NCBI RefSeq assembly: GCF_041060425.1
Contig: NZ_JAULBC010000001.1
Coordinates: 1,054,001-1,118,000, forward strand
DNA: 64,000 nt
Origin: Danxiaibacter flavus
GTDB taxonomy: Bacteria > Bacteroidota > Bacteroidia > Chitinophagales > Chitinophagaceae
Direction: 5' to 3'
Below the pieces are notes generated by a model. The model saw only the letters and a program-made list of their open reading frames with translations. It had not been told where the DNA came from and made no database searches. The position numbers were made by a program, and so were the translations under genes. Below are positions 1 to 8,163 of this stretch, one piece after another; position 1 is the stretch's first letter; each line of letters starts with the position of its first letter.

Positions 1-85
1 AGGTGAGGGCTTTTTTAATTTATAAAGAAAGATTTAATCGACAAGCATGTATGGAAATAATTAACCTCGCGTGTTTGATGCGCCC

Positions 86-120
86 AGCTGATAGCTGATA
101 GCTAAAAGCTGATAGCTACC
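86..120 (-). repeat. Heptamer array, AGCTGAT family
   Basis: Five 7-nt units (AGCTGAT, AGCTGAT, AGCTAAA, AGCTGAT, AGCTACC) run up to the stop codon of the minus-strand SDR gene. Read in the sense of that gene the unit is AGCTATC, the same polarity as after other genes here. Confidence 0.85.
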
Positions 121-920
121 TAATAATTATGTTTTCCGACATGTTTGAACGCCCGGCGAATAAAATAGCTTTTTACAAACTCAGGTACAATGCAACTAAT
201 ACTATAGCCTAATCTGTTTATTGTTCCGGGAATAATTCTTTCTTTCCTTTTCAGCATTTGATCTATCGCTATAAATGCTACTTCCTCCGGCTGAAGAATA
301 GATTTTTTAGCAAGCCCTTTCAGATCAGCATTGATTGCAGTTGTATTCGGATTACTATCGGTTCCTCCGGGACATAGCACGCTTACAGAAATATTGTAAT
401 CTCTTAATTCCAGTGCGAGGGATCTTGAAAACGTATAAATATATGCTTTGGACGCAGCATAAACAGATTTATGTGGCATGGCGAAAAAACCGCCCATACT
501 ACCTGTATTCAGAATATGAGAAGGTGCGTTTTGCTTAAGATCATCCATAAACAAACGCGTAAGAGAACTGGTTGTCGTTACGTTGAGATGAATCTGTGAA
601 ACGTAAAAATCAAGCGGCAATTTTTCAAAAGCGCCTTTTGATCCAACTCCTACGTTATTGATTAAAACATTTACCCGGTAATTATTTTCCTTTACCCAAT
701 TATACACTGCGGTAGATGAACAATGCTGCGATAGATCGATTCCGAAACCGTTACACGACACGTTGAATTTATCTCTTATGTATTCAACAAGTGAATCCAG
801 TTCTTTGCAGGGAAGGGATATTAGCAGCAGGTTCATTCCACGTTTAGCACATTCTATAGCCAGTGCTTTGCCAATGCCGCTGCTGGCTCCTGTAATTAAA
901 GTGAAATAGCTAGGTGTCAT
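120..920 (-). CDS. Short-chain dehydrogenase/reductase (classical SDR)
   Basis: This is a 266-residue classical SDR, a normal length for the family. The cofactor motif TGASSGIG is at residues 10-17, NNVG at about 88-91, and the catalytic Ser141, Tyr154 and Lys158 are in place (YAASK). Such enzymes interconvert alcohols and ketones with NAD(P)H; the substrate cannot be read from the sequence. The ATG start overlaps the stop codon of the upstream epimerase gene by four bases (ATGA), so the two are translationally coupled and probably form a two-gene operon that modifies one small molecule or lipid. A serine or fatty-acid substrate is possible, but that is a guess. Confidence 0.9.
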   Translation of the reverse strand: MTPSYFTLITGASSGIGKALAIECAKRGMNLLLISLPCKELDSLVEYIRDKFNVSCNGFGIDLSQHCSSTAVYNWVKENNYRVNVLINNVGVGSKGAFEKLPLDFYVSQIHLNVTTTSSLTRLFMDDLKQNAPSHILNTGSMGGFFAMPHKSVYAASKAYIYTFSRSLALELRDYNISVSVLCPGGTDSNPNTTAINADLKGLAKKSILQPEEVAFIAIDQMLKRKERIIPGTINRLGYSISCIVPEFVKSYFIRRAFKHVGKHNY

Positions 921-1909
921 TCTTTATTTTGTTGTTTTATCCAGTCAACGGTTTTTTGCAGACCTTCTTTTAACGGAATATAAGTATAACCAAGTTCGCG
1001 TTCAGCTTTTTCGCAGCTTAGCGACCAGTTGTAAAAATATTTTTTGATCCATTTGGGGGTTAGCAAGGGAGCCTTTCCAGTGAGTTTAGTTCTAATCATC
1101 AATGCGTAGCCGGCAAGCATCATCGCCCAAACAGGTAAATTTATCAGCTTCAGTTTCTTTCCTGTTATATCTCCTAATATATCAAAAAATTCATTGTAAG
1201 AAGCATTTACGCCCGATAAAATATACCGTTCTCCACTTCTGCCTCTTTGCATGGCAAGTATATGCCCGTTTACAATATCATCTATGTACACATAGCTACC
1301 GGTTTTGGTGCCGTCACCAGGCATTATTTTCCATCTTCCACTCATGTATAGTTTAGTAAGCCTTGTTACTGCGTTACTTTCCGATTCTATCCCAGGGCCA
1401 TAAATACGTGGCGGATTTACAATAACGATATGCATTCCGTATTTGTTACAATACTCCTTACACAATTCTTCGGCTTGTGTTTTTGTGTCTTCATATTCGT
1501 TAAACACATTCCCTAACCTGGCGTCATCTTCTTTAACCGGATGACTGCCTGATGGTCCTAAAACGCCTCCTGTCGAGGTAAACACAATCTTCTGAACGCC
1601 ACATTTTCTGGCGGCATCTAAAACAAAGCGTGTTGCTTCCACATTCATTTTGTAAAAGGTACTTACATCTTTGGCCCATACCCTGGCGAATGCAGCCAGG
1701 TGATACACCTGTTCACAACCTTCCATTGCTTTTTCTAAAGAATCGGGTTCTGTAATGTCCCCTTCAAAAAGTTTAATGTTAGGATGATTCAGCAGGGGAG
1801 CCTTGTTTACCGAACGGATTAATGCATGAACCGTATTACCTTCCCTCGCGAGCCTTAATGCGAGATTATTTCCTATATATCCTGTTGCGCCTGTTATAAA
1901 TATTCTCAT
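917..1909 (-). CDS. NAD-dependent epimerase/dehydratase (extended SDR)
   Basis: An extended SDR of 330 residues. The N-terminal nucleotide motif GATGYIG (residues 7-13) and the catalytic Tyr139xxxLys143 after a TST stretch (111-113) are present. The family includes sugar-nucleotide epimerases, dihydroflavonol-4-reductase-like and 3-beta-hydroxysteroid dehydrogenase-like enzymes; the insertion pattern looks closest to the dihydroflavonol/cholesterol dehydrogenase branch, but this is not certain. I chose the ATG at 1909, because the only longer reading begins with TTG nine bases upstream and the Rossmann strand begins directly at MRIFITG. It is co-transcribed with the downstream SDR gene. Confidence 0.88.
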   Translation of the reverse strand: MRIFITGATGYIGNNLALRLAREGNTVHALIRSVNKAPLLNHPNIKLFEGDITEPDSLEKAMEGCEQVYHLAAFARVWAKDVSTFYKMNVEATRFVLDAARKCGVQKIVFTSTGGVLGPSGSHPVKEDDARLGNVFNEYEDTKTQAEELCKEYCNKYGMHIVIVNPPRIYGPGIESESNAVTRLTKLYMSGRWKIMPGDGTKTGSYVYIDDIVNGHILAMQRGRSGERYILSGVNASYNEFFDILGDITGKKLKLINLPVWAMMLAGYALMIRTKLTGKAPLLTPKWIKKYFYNWSLSCEKAERELGYTYIPLKEGLQKTVDWIKQQNKE

Positions 1910-2081
1910 CCGTAACAATTTTATTTAATAGAACAATCTATCCGATAAGTCCGGGCAATAGTAATACAACGGACATAACAAATACCCCTATTGCAAGGAT
2001 AAATTTTATTTTTATGAAAGATAGGGAAAAGCCGTCAGGTGTGAGCTATCAGCTGTCAGCTATGAGCTATTAGCTTGGGGA

Positions 2082-2144
2082 GGTATCAGGTATCAGGTAT
2101 CAGGTATCAGGTATCAGGTATCAGGTATCAGGTATCAGGTACCA
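2082..2144. repeat. Perfect 7-bp tandem repeat (GGTATCA)x8 plus one variant
   Basis: Eight identical GGTATCA units run from 2082 to 2137, followed by one unit with a single change and then a degenerate tail (AGGTGTG, AGGAGTA, GGGTATA, AGGCATG) to about 2180. It is the purest array in the window and so probably the most recently expanded. Confidence 0.95.
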
Positions 2145-2253
2145 GGTGTGAGGAGTAGGGTATAAGGCATGAGGTATCGGTATGTTAGGATATCCGGGTG
2201 AAATTTTTTAACAATAACTGTCCGGGCAACAGTCGCGATCTCAAAATTAATTA

Positions 2254-2384
2254 CTTCGTAAATCGTACTTCATACTTGCGGCACACTTACATTTTGATGC
2301 AACCCTATGCAATAAACGTGTTAAAGAAATTATAGTGATTTCAAAATTGAGTACTTCGTAAATCGTACTTCGTACTTGCGGCAT
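2254..2384. repeat. Duplicated GTACTTC-type repeat block
   Basis: Two imperfect copies, about 90 bp apart, share TACTTCGTAAATCGTACTTC followed by a TACTTGCGGCA stretch. The unit GTACTTC has a 7-nt period. The same family occurs near 15429, 32551, 36083 and 44108. Confidence 0.75.
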
Positions 2385-2395
2385 GCACATTTCAC

Positions 2396-2461
2396 ATCTA
2401 AAATAGTACATCTGACACCGTACATCTAACATCGTACATCTAACATCGTACATCACCTCAC
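2396..2461 (-). repeat. Heptamer array, ACATCTA/ACATCGT family
   Basis: About eight 7-nt units of the form ACATCTA or ACATCGT run into the 3' end of the Rrf2 gene and cover its stop codon (TGA at 2458-2460 on the minus strand). Confidence 0.8.
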
Positions 2462-2862
2462 CTTATGTCTTCTACTGTTTTTTTCTCCAGTATTGCAAGA
2501 TTGGCGTCCCGTACCTCGCACATAACGCGATTGAGACCGCAGTGTTTTTCATCGCAGTTCTTGCATTTTTCGTAAAAGTGAAGGCTAACGCAGGGGAGGA
2601 GGGCAATGGGACCGTCGATTAGCCGCAAGACTTCCGCCAGGTAAACTTTGGCCGGATCTTTAGCAAAAAAGTAACCGCCGCCCTTTCCTTTCTTACTGTC
2701 AAGAATACCCGCTTTTTTTAATTCTAATAGGATGTTTTCCAGGAATTTCAAGGGAATTTTTTTCTTCTTTGAAATCTCAGCTATTAAAACAGGGCCTTCT
2801 TCTTTTTGTTGTGCCAGATACATAAGCGCTTTAAACGCATATTGAGTCTTTTTCGAGAGCAT
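2458..2862 (-). CDS. Rrf2 family transcriptional regulator, cysteine-rich
   Basis: A 134-residue winged-helix regulator of the Rrf2 family, the usual length. The N-terminal HTH (residues 1-65, ending in GKGGGY) is followed by a cluster of cysteines at 91, 100, 103, 108 and 115. In IscR, NsrR and RsrR such cysteines hold an Fe-S cluster that senses iron, NO or redox state, so sensing of this kind is inferred here. I start at the ATG at 2862; the longer frame begins with TTG. The promoter is likely in the 136-bp gap after the GCS2 gene, so it may be read alone or through from that operon. The target is unknown; the adjacent thiol- or amide-ligase genes are candidates. Confidence 0.88.
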   Translation of the reverse strand: MLSKKTQYAFKALMYLAQQKEEGPVLIAEISKKKKIPLKFLENILLELKKAGILDSKKGKGGGYFFAKDPAKVYLAEVLRLIDGPIALLPCVSLHFYEKCKNCDEKHCGLNRVMCEVRDANLAILEKKTVEDIR

Positions 2863-2998
2863 GAAACTTTTATTAAACAAACAAAAATGAGAAAATTTAT
2901 TCGATTAGCAAGTTTTATACGGTTCTCCGATGCTTTTAGTAGGAATACGAGATTGAATTCTTGCGCTTTTTTACTACAGAAGGTTTATAATGAATGTG

Positions 2999-4105
2999 TT
3001 ATTTAAGGAAATTATCATGAATATAATCCACTACGCTCACCAGGCTGTTAGTGCTGTTGTACACTTCCAGTTGTCTGTCGGCACCTGTGCCATGTTCAAG
3101 TATCTTGTGGATATAGGATATTGCATGGCGGCTTCCAAGATGATCTACCACGTCATCAACAAAGTCTAACAATTCAAATATCAGCACCCTGGTATTGACT
3201 TCAGTTTCCTTACCAAAGTCAATTAGCGAGCCATCAATGCCGTAACGGCTGGCGCGCCATTTATTTTCGTTAATTAATGCGCGGTGATAGGAGATAAAGT
3301 TCATGTTTTGCGTCCGTAGCTTATACAGCTTTACACAAATGGCCTGGAAAATCGCGGTGATAGCAATTGTTTCGTCTACAGTGAGGGGTACGTCGCAGAT
3401 CCGGAATTCAACTGTGTTGAAGAAAGGATGCACGCGCAGATCGTACCAGATCTTTTTTGCATTGTCAATGCAATTGGTTTTAATCAAAAGGTTGACATAG
3501 TTATCGTAGGCTTCAATGCTTTGAAAATGATCCGGGATGCCGGTACGGGGGAACTTATCAAATATTTTCGAACGATAAGATTTGTAGCCGGTTAACCTTC
3601 CTTCCCAAAAAGGTGAATTGACACTCAATGCATAAACGTGAGGCAGAAAATACCGGGCGGAGTTGGCAATATGCAGCGCCATTTTCCTGTCTTCCATACC
3701 CACATGCACATGCAGGCCAAATATAAGGTTGCTGCGGGCTGCTTCCTGCAGCTCATTTACTATCTGGCTATAACGGGCGTGGTCCGTGATAAGCTGACTT
3801 TGCCAGTGACTAAAGGGATGGGTACCTGCGGCGCCCACCCAGTAACCGAGGTCTCCGGCTATTTGAGAAATGGTCTGGCGCAACGTCATCACATCATGAT
3901 AGGCATCCTCCACATTGCGGCAAATATCAGTGCCAACTTCTACCACTGCCTGGTGCATTTCCGCTTTCACCTTGTCTTTGATCACTTTGTGTCCCTCGTT
4001 CACAATCTGCTGCTCATGGCTCTTCAGCTCCCTTGTTACGGGATCAATTACCATGTATTCTTCTTCAACACCGAGTGTGAAATTGTTATAGTTGATATCT
4101 GCCAT
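2999..4105 (-). CDS. GCS2-type carboxylate-amine ligase (YbdK-like)
   Basis: A 368-residue protein of the glutamate-cysteine ligase family 2 (COG2170). The N-terminal LGVEEEYMVIDP motif (residues 11-22) carries the metal-binding glutamates of the fold, and the HVHVG and RxHPxFxTVExRICD-like segments further on are typical. YbdK-type enzymes join a carboxylate to an amine with ATP; true glutamate-cysteine ligase activity is weak in characterised members, so the product should be called unknown. The ATG at 4105 is preferred over a TTG nine codons upstream. It lies 61 bp behind the ATP-grasp gene on the same strand, so the two ligases probably work on one pathway, with the divergent esterase as a possible third enzyme. 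Confidence 0.88.
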   Translation of the reverse strand: MADINYNNFTLGVEEEYMVIDPVTRELKSHEQQIVNEGHKVIKDKVKAEMHQAVVEVGTDICRNVEDAYHDVMTLRQTISQIAGDLGYWVGAAGTHPFSHWQSQLITDHARYSQIVNELQEAARSNLIFGLHVHVGMEDRKMALHIANSARYFLPHVYALSVNSPFWEGRLTGYKSYRSKIFDKFPRTGIPDHFQSIEAYDNYVNLLIKTNCIDNAKKIWYDLRVHPFFNTVEFRICDVPLTVDETIAITAIFQAICVKLYKLRTQNMNFISYHRALINENKWRASRYGIDGSLIDFGKETEVNTRVLIFELLDFVDDVVDHLGSRHAISYIHKILEHGTGADRQLEVYNSTNSLVSVVDYIHDNFLK

Positions 4106-4166
4106 TGCTGTCTTTGTTTTCAGGCGGGCCAAAAAAAGGAGTGTAAATTAGGTTGATTTTTTTACT

Positions 4167-5141
4167 TTAAATGTTCTGCTCATCATTCTTTTCAGCTGCG
4201 TGTACACTGTGCTTCACAAATGCGCCCCACGTTAAATTGTTTGCTCCGTTACCAGGATTAAATGCTTTTGCTTTTTCAATGGCAAAATTCCCCATTGCTT
4301 CTACCACCCAGGCAAAATTTTCTTCGCCAACACTGTTCCGGTCAGCATCCGGAGCCGGATTGCAAAAATCGATAGCATAAGGAACGCCATCACGAATAGC
4401 CAGTTCAACAGTGTTAAAATCGTATCCCAGGTTTTGGTTGATACGCAAAACAATGCTTTCCATTTCTTTATACAATTGTTCCGAAGGCGTAAAACCAGCC
4501 GAATACCGCAGGTGATGCGGGTTGCGCGGTTCATATGGCATTATGTGGACATGTTTGCCTCCTACACAATAGCAACGGTAATATTCAGTAAAAACAATTT
4601 CCTCCTGTAAAAGCATTACCAATCTCCCGGTTTCTGCATATTTAGAGAAGAAGTCAGTCGTATCTTCCAGTTTGTATACGCTTTTCCAGCCTCCACCCGC
4701 GAAAGGCTTCATGTATGCAGGAAATCCTATATATTCAAAAATGCTGTTCCACTCAAGTGGGTATGATAGATTGTTGAAGGACTCTTCTGTTGTTTCTTCC
4801 GGCATATCATGTGATGGAAGTATTACTGTTTTAGGTACCGGAACGTTTATTTTAGTGGCAAGACAGTTATTGAAAAATTTCTCGTCTGCGCTCCACCAAA
4901 AAGGGTTATTGATCACTGCGGTGCCATTTAGTGCAGCATTTTTAAGATAGGCGCGATAAAAAGGAACATCATGGCTGATTCTGTCGACTATTACTGCATA
5001 GGGAGAAGGAGCACCCTGTTCAACCTTGTTGATATTTACGGACTCCGCCACTATGTCCGGCAAATTCATACGATTGATATATTCAACAAATCCCTGAGGA
5101 AATGTTCGTTCCTGGCCATAAATAATACCTATTTTTTTCAT
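4167..5141 (-). CDS. ATP-grasp ligase (RimK/D-Ala-D-Ala ligase-like)
   Basis: The 324-residue protein has the layout of an ATP-grasp ligase: an N-terminal preATP-grasp region, a central lysine-bearing strand (GFPAYMKPFAGGGWKSV, about 138-154), the QEEIVF strand that contacts adenine, and a C-terminal metal-binding segment with NTVELAIRDG and IDFCNPAPD. These enzymes activate a carboxylate as acyl phosphate and couple it to an amine or thiol. It is the first gene of a minus-strand pair with the GCS2 ligase, separated by only 61 bp from its ATG. Two carboxylate-amine ligases together suggest stepwise assembly of a small amide or peptide-like compound, by analogy with glutathione synthesis (GshA plus ATP-grasp GshB). 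The substrate is unknown. Confidence 0.82.
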   Translation of the reverse strand: MKKIGIIYGQERTFPQGFVEYINRMNLPDIVAESVNINKVEQGAPSPYAVIVDRISHDVPFYRAYLKNAALNGTAVINNPFWWSADEKFFNNCLATKINVPVPKTVILPSHDMPEETTEESFNNLSYPLEWNSIFEYIGFPAYMKPFAGGGWKSVYKLEDTTDFFSKYAETGRLVMLLQEEIVFTEYYRCYCVGGKHVHIMPYEPRNPHHLRYSAGFTPSEQLYKEMESIVLRINQNLGYDFNTVELAIRDGVPYAIDFCNPAPDADRNSVGEENFAWVVEAMGNFAIEKAKAFNPGNGANNLTWGAFVKHSVHAAEKNDEQNI

Positions 5142-5345
5142 AAGCGCCAGTTATATTGTCCCGTTGCTATTACCGGTTAAGAGTGCGTAGACATGCATAT
5201 TTCCTTATGCCCGGAGCAACAATATTGACCTTTTGGTAATAAATATTTACCCACTGAATGTAGAATATTTTTTGTTTTTCCTCAACTAAAAGTGTTTGAA
5301 AAAATAATGATATGTTGACCCACAAAAAAATAACCGGTCTCTGAT

Positions 5346-5379
5346 TTTGACCCATGTACCCGTTTGTTGCTTATTTTTG
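5346..5379 (+). promoter_or_regulatory. Bacteroidota-type promoter of the esterase gene
   Basis: A TATTTTTG box (5372-5379) matches the -7 consensus TAnnTTTG, and TTTG at 5346-5349 could be the -33 element (22-nt spacing). The box ends only 5 bp before the first ATG, so the transcript may be leaderless or nearly so. Confidence 0.5.
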
Positions 5380-5384
5380 GAAAT

Positions 5385-6206
5385 ATGAGAATGTCGCGAA
5401 CCCGTGTGTATAACAGTTTGCTGGTGCAACAAAAAGTTTTTTACTCCGTATTTCTGGAAAGAGATATAACGATAGATGCATATTTACCAAAAAATATCGC
5501 TCGACCTGAAAACCTGAGTCTGCTGCTGATCAATGACGGGCAGGATCTTGGTTCAATGGATTTTGGATCGCTGCTTGACGACATGATCTCAGCCTCAACT
5601 ATTTCTCCTCTTATCTGTATTGGAATTCACTGCGGCGAGGAACGAAAAATGGAATATGGTGTGGCATATAGTGCAGATTACCAGGGACTGGGCGCAAAGG
5701 CGGGATTGTATAGCAAGTTCATTCTTGATGAACTTATTCCTTTGATTCGCAAATCATATAATATAGCTTCTTTCAAAGAAAAATGTTTCGCGGGATTTTC
5801 TCTTGGAGGATTGAGTGCCCTTGACATTGCATGGAATCATGCCAGAGAATTCAATAAGGTTGGCATTTTTAGTGGTGCGTTATGGTGGAGAAGAAGATCT
5901 TATGAGGATGGATATTCGGATGATAGAGACCGTTTGATGCACTTGCAGGTCCGCAATGGGTACTACTATCCCTGGATGAAATTCTTTATTGAATGCGGAG
6001 CGCTTGACGAAACTGCGGATCGCAACAACAATGGTATTATTGACAGCATTGACGACGCGCGGGATCTTATCAAAGAATTGAAAGGCAAAGGCTATACAGA
6101 AGAACAGATCTGCTATAAAGAATTACCTGACGGCCGCCACGACGTTGCCACCTGGGCGAAAGTGATGCCAGAGTTTCTGAAATGGGGTTTTTCTGTTGAA
6201 AATTGA
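5385..6206 (+). CDS. Esterase, alpha/beta hydrolase (esterase D/Fes-like)
   Basis: A 273-residue hydrolase of the PF00756 esterase type, which includes esterase D, enterochelin esterase and mycolyltransferases. The nucleophile motif GFSLGG puts the serine at about 139; a late GRHDVATW segment supplies the likely catalytic histidine. No signal peptide is seen, so it should be cytoplasmic. An insert near residue 210 reads DRNNNGIIDSIDD, which looks like an EF-hand or dockerin calcium loop and is odd for this family. ATGs at 5385 and 5391 are both possible; the longer frame starts with TTG. It is divergent from the ATP-grasp/GCS2 pair. The last codons and the stop lie inside a TTGAAAA heptamer array. 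Confidence 0.85.
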   Translation: MRMSRTRVYNSLLVQQKVFYSVFLERDITIDAYLPKNIARPENLSLLLINDGQDLGSMDFGSLLDDMISASTISPLICIGIHCGEERKMEYGVAYSADYQGLGAKAGLYSKFILDELIPLIRKSYNIASFKEKCFAGFSLGGLSALDIAWNHAREFNKVGIFSGALWWRRRSYEDGYSDDRDRLMHLQVRNGYYYPWMKFFIECGALDETADRNNNGIIDSIDDARDLIKELKGKGYTEEQICYKELPDGRHDVATWAKVMPEFLKWGFSVEN

Positions 6207-6219
6207 CAATTGAAAATGA
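6195..6219 (+). repeat. Heptamer array, TTGAAAA family, containing the esterase stop codon
   Basis: Units GTTGAAA, ATTGACA and ATTGAAA followed by ATG. The TGA at 6204-6206 that ends the esterase gene is part of the array. Confidence 0.8.
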
Positions 6220-6349
6220 CCGGTCTCTTGCAAAACACTATTAATCTCTGTTGCAGGTTCTGGGTAGGACTACGTGTGAAGCGCTTAATATTATAACTCT
6301 GACTAAACGACTTAGAACTGACAATTGAGAATGCTGGCGCCACTACCTT

Positions 6350-6381
6350 CATTTTCAATTGTCAATTTTCAACTGTCAATT
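6350..6381 (-). repeat. Heptamer array, TTGAAAA family, after the M14 peptidase gene
   Basis: Read on the minus strand, ATTGACA, GTTGAAA, ATTGACA, ATTGAAA, ATG begins four bases after the peptidase stop codon. Together with the array at 6195-6219 it forms an inverted pair in the convergent spacer. Confidence 0.8.
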
Positions 6382-6384
6382 AAA

Positions 6385-8109
6385 TTAATTGATCTTATAA
6401 ACCGGGTATCTCAAATGCGCTGGTTCGTAATACGGAGAATGTGTATACACAAATCTCAATTGCTCTTTGGCGGATGCGGCAAATACGCTATCCTTCTGCT
6501 TTTTTTCATTCAGCAGTTGCTTAACCTCAGGGTGAGCTGCAATGTATTTGGCTGCTACGTCTTCCCACCGGTAGTCACTGTAACCTTCCTTTTGTTGTAG
6601 TATGGCATCAAAAAAATTCCAGCTAAAAAAACTGTCGTCGCTTTGAGGTTCAAGCGTTTCAACGATATAGCGGTCTGTTGCCTGACCAGTATAAATTAGA
6701 TAATCTCCTTGTCTGAACTGGAGCGATTGTTTGCTGGTGGCAAGCTTTACATCATAATTGCGGTGGTGCTTTTCAAATGGTTTGGGATAACTCTTATAAT
6801 CTTCTATACGATAAGCTTCTACTTCAATTGTCGTGTCAGTTTTTAACTGCTGCATTTTCACTCCGTTTAATGCAAGCAGATCGGTTACATTGTGCCATCC
6901 TTGCGGTATAATGTATGCTTTTGCTTTTGTGGTAACATTTACGGGATTGAGATAGTTGTAAAATTTAACCGCTGTTTCAAATGGCTTTTCATGGTTATAG
7001 AATAAACGCTTCATACCGGTAACTGCGCTAACAATGCTGTCACCTGTGTAGCCTTTAAAACGGATCATATCAAAACGCGCAGTATCAGGTTTCCAGCTTA
7101 ACGCAAACTCCATTTGTTTTTTTACATCTTCTATAGAAGCCTTTCTTGTAGCAATGATCTTATCTGCATATTTAGATGCTTCTTCAATCATTGTCTGCAT
7201 AAGCGCGTATGTACTTAATACCCTGTCTTTAAAAGGTTTTAGCATATGGGTTTCGGACATAAATGAAATAGTCTGAAACAAAGTAGCATAACCGGTGCTA
7301 TATCGCGGCGCGTCATAAAAAGCGGTCCAGCCTTTTTGCATATTTCCGTCTTCAAAATTCACGTACGGCGTCATTAACATGTTCTTTTTGTTCATGCCTT
7401 TGTACAGGGCTGGTTCGAACTCATCGTGTAAAAATTTGCCAACTTCACCACCAAGTTTATCGTGTTGAGTTGTGAGAAGCGTCATTGTATATTGATAGTC
7501 TGCTCCATCACTTACATGGTTATCCAGGAATATATCAGGGTTTACTTCGTGAAATATTTGTGTAAAAGCAATGGCGTTGCGGCTGTCACATTTAATAAAG
7601 TCCCTGTTCAGATCCAGGTTTTGCGCATTGCCTCTGAAACCGTAGCTCTCGGGTCCATCTTGGTTTACGCGGGAATAAGTGTTGCGGTTAAGACTTCCTC
7701 CGATATTATAAATAGGTATAACGGCCAATACTACATTTGGTGGAACTTTAATTGCTCCCGTGCAGGCATCGCGCAACAACATCATGCTGGCATCTATGCC
7801 ATCAGGTTCACCGGGATGTATGCCATTGTTTATAAGCATTACAATCTTGCCCTGCTGGTGCCATTTGCTGGGATCAAATTGCTTATCCGAACTGTAAATC
7901 AATAAATGTAAGGGTAAGCCTGCGTCTGTAATGTTTTTTTTAGTTATTTTTAAGCTACCAAAACTGGCAGATAAAGCGTGATAGAACTTAATGCAATCAG
8001 AATATGTAACTGTTTGTTTTCCGGAGCTTTTTTCAAAAGTTGTTAATGGGCTTTGTGCATGTAAAAAGTGTATAAAGAAAATAGATAATGTTAAAATCGT
8101 TTTTTTCAT
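6385..8109 (-). CDS. Secreted M14 family zinc carboxypeptidase
   Basis: A 574-residue exported protein with a clear signal peptide (MKKTILTLSIFFIHFLHAQ). The first part is an M14 metallocarboxypeptidase domain: NNGIHPGEPDG carries the zinc ligands of the HxxE motif (near residue 99), QNLDLNRDF supplies the conserved N-R substrate contacts, and DNHVSDG contains the third zinc ligand. Members remove C-terminal residues from peptides; the Bacteroidota versions are long and carry an extra C-terminal region of unknown role, as here (residues 330-574). It is convergent with the esterase and divergent from the two-component system. It probably acts in the periplasm on scavenged peptides. Confidence 0.88.
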   Translation of the reverse strand: MKKTILTLSIFFIHFLHAQSPLTTFEKSSGKQTVTYSDCIKFYHALSASFGSLKITKKNITDAGLPLHLLIYSSDKQFDPSKWHQQGKIVMLINNGIHPGEPDGIDASMMLLRDACTGAIKVPPNVVLAVIPIYNIGGSLNRNTYSRVNQDGPESYGFRGNAQNLDLNRDFIKCDSRNAIAFTQIFHEVNPDIFLDNHVSDGADYQYTMTLLTTQHDKLGGEVGKFLHDEFEPALYKGMNKKNMLMTPYVNFEDGNMQKGWTAFYDAPRYSTGYATLFQTISFMSETHMLKPFKDRVLSTYALMQTMIEEASKYADKIIATRKASIEDVKKQMEFALSWKPDTARFDMIRFKGYTGDSIVSAVTGMKRLFYNHEKPFETAVKFYNYLNPVNVTTKAKAYIIPQGWHNVTDLLALNGVKMQQLKTDTTIEVEAYRIEDYKSYPKPFEKHHRNYDVKLATSKQSLQFRQGDYLIYTGQATDRYIVETLEPQSDDSFFSWNFFDAILQQKEGYSDYRWEDVAAKYIAAHPEVKQLLNEKKQKDSVFAASAKEQLRFVYTHSPYYEPAHLRYPVYKIN

Positions 8110-8163
8110 TAAATTGTATTTAATTTTCCTTAAATATTTCTTATATAAAATCAGGTAAAAATA

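Larger units (their letters stand above)
1910..2457. other. Gene-free spacer packed with short repeats
   Basis: No convincing gene lies between the epimerase start and the Rrf2 stop. Nearly all of the spacer is heptamer-type repeat: an AGCT array (2041-2075), a pure GGTATCA array, two copies of a block with TACTTCGTAAATCGTACTTC (around 2254-2283 and 2346-2384) and a CATCTAA/CATCGTA array at the right end. The promoter of the epimerase gene must lie near 1910-2030, but I see no clear box. Confidence 0.7.

Noticed and set aside
2082..2144. CRISPR array
   Set aside because: The units are 7 bp without spacers and no cas genes are present. The same applies to the repeats at 37.5-37.9 kb.
3638..4156. 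172-codon frame on the plus strand
   Set aside because: Antisense to the GCS2 ligase gene, with His/Met-rich, non-protein-like composition.
7462..7905. 147-codon frame on the plus strand
   Set aside because: Antisense to the M14 peptidase catalytic domain; shadow frame.
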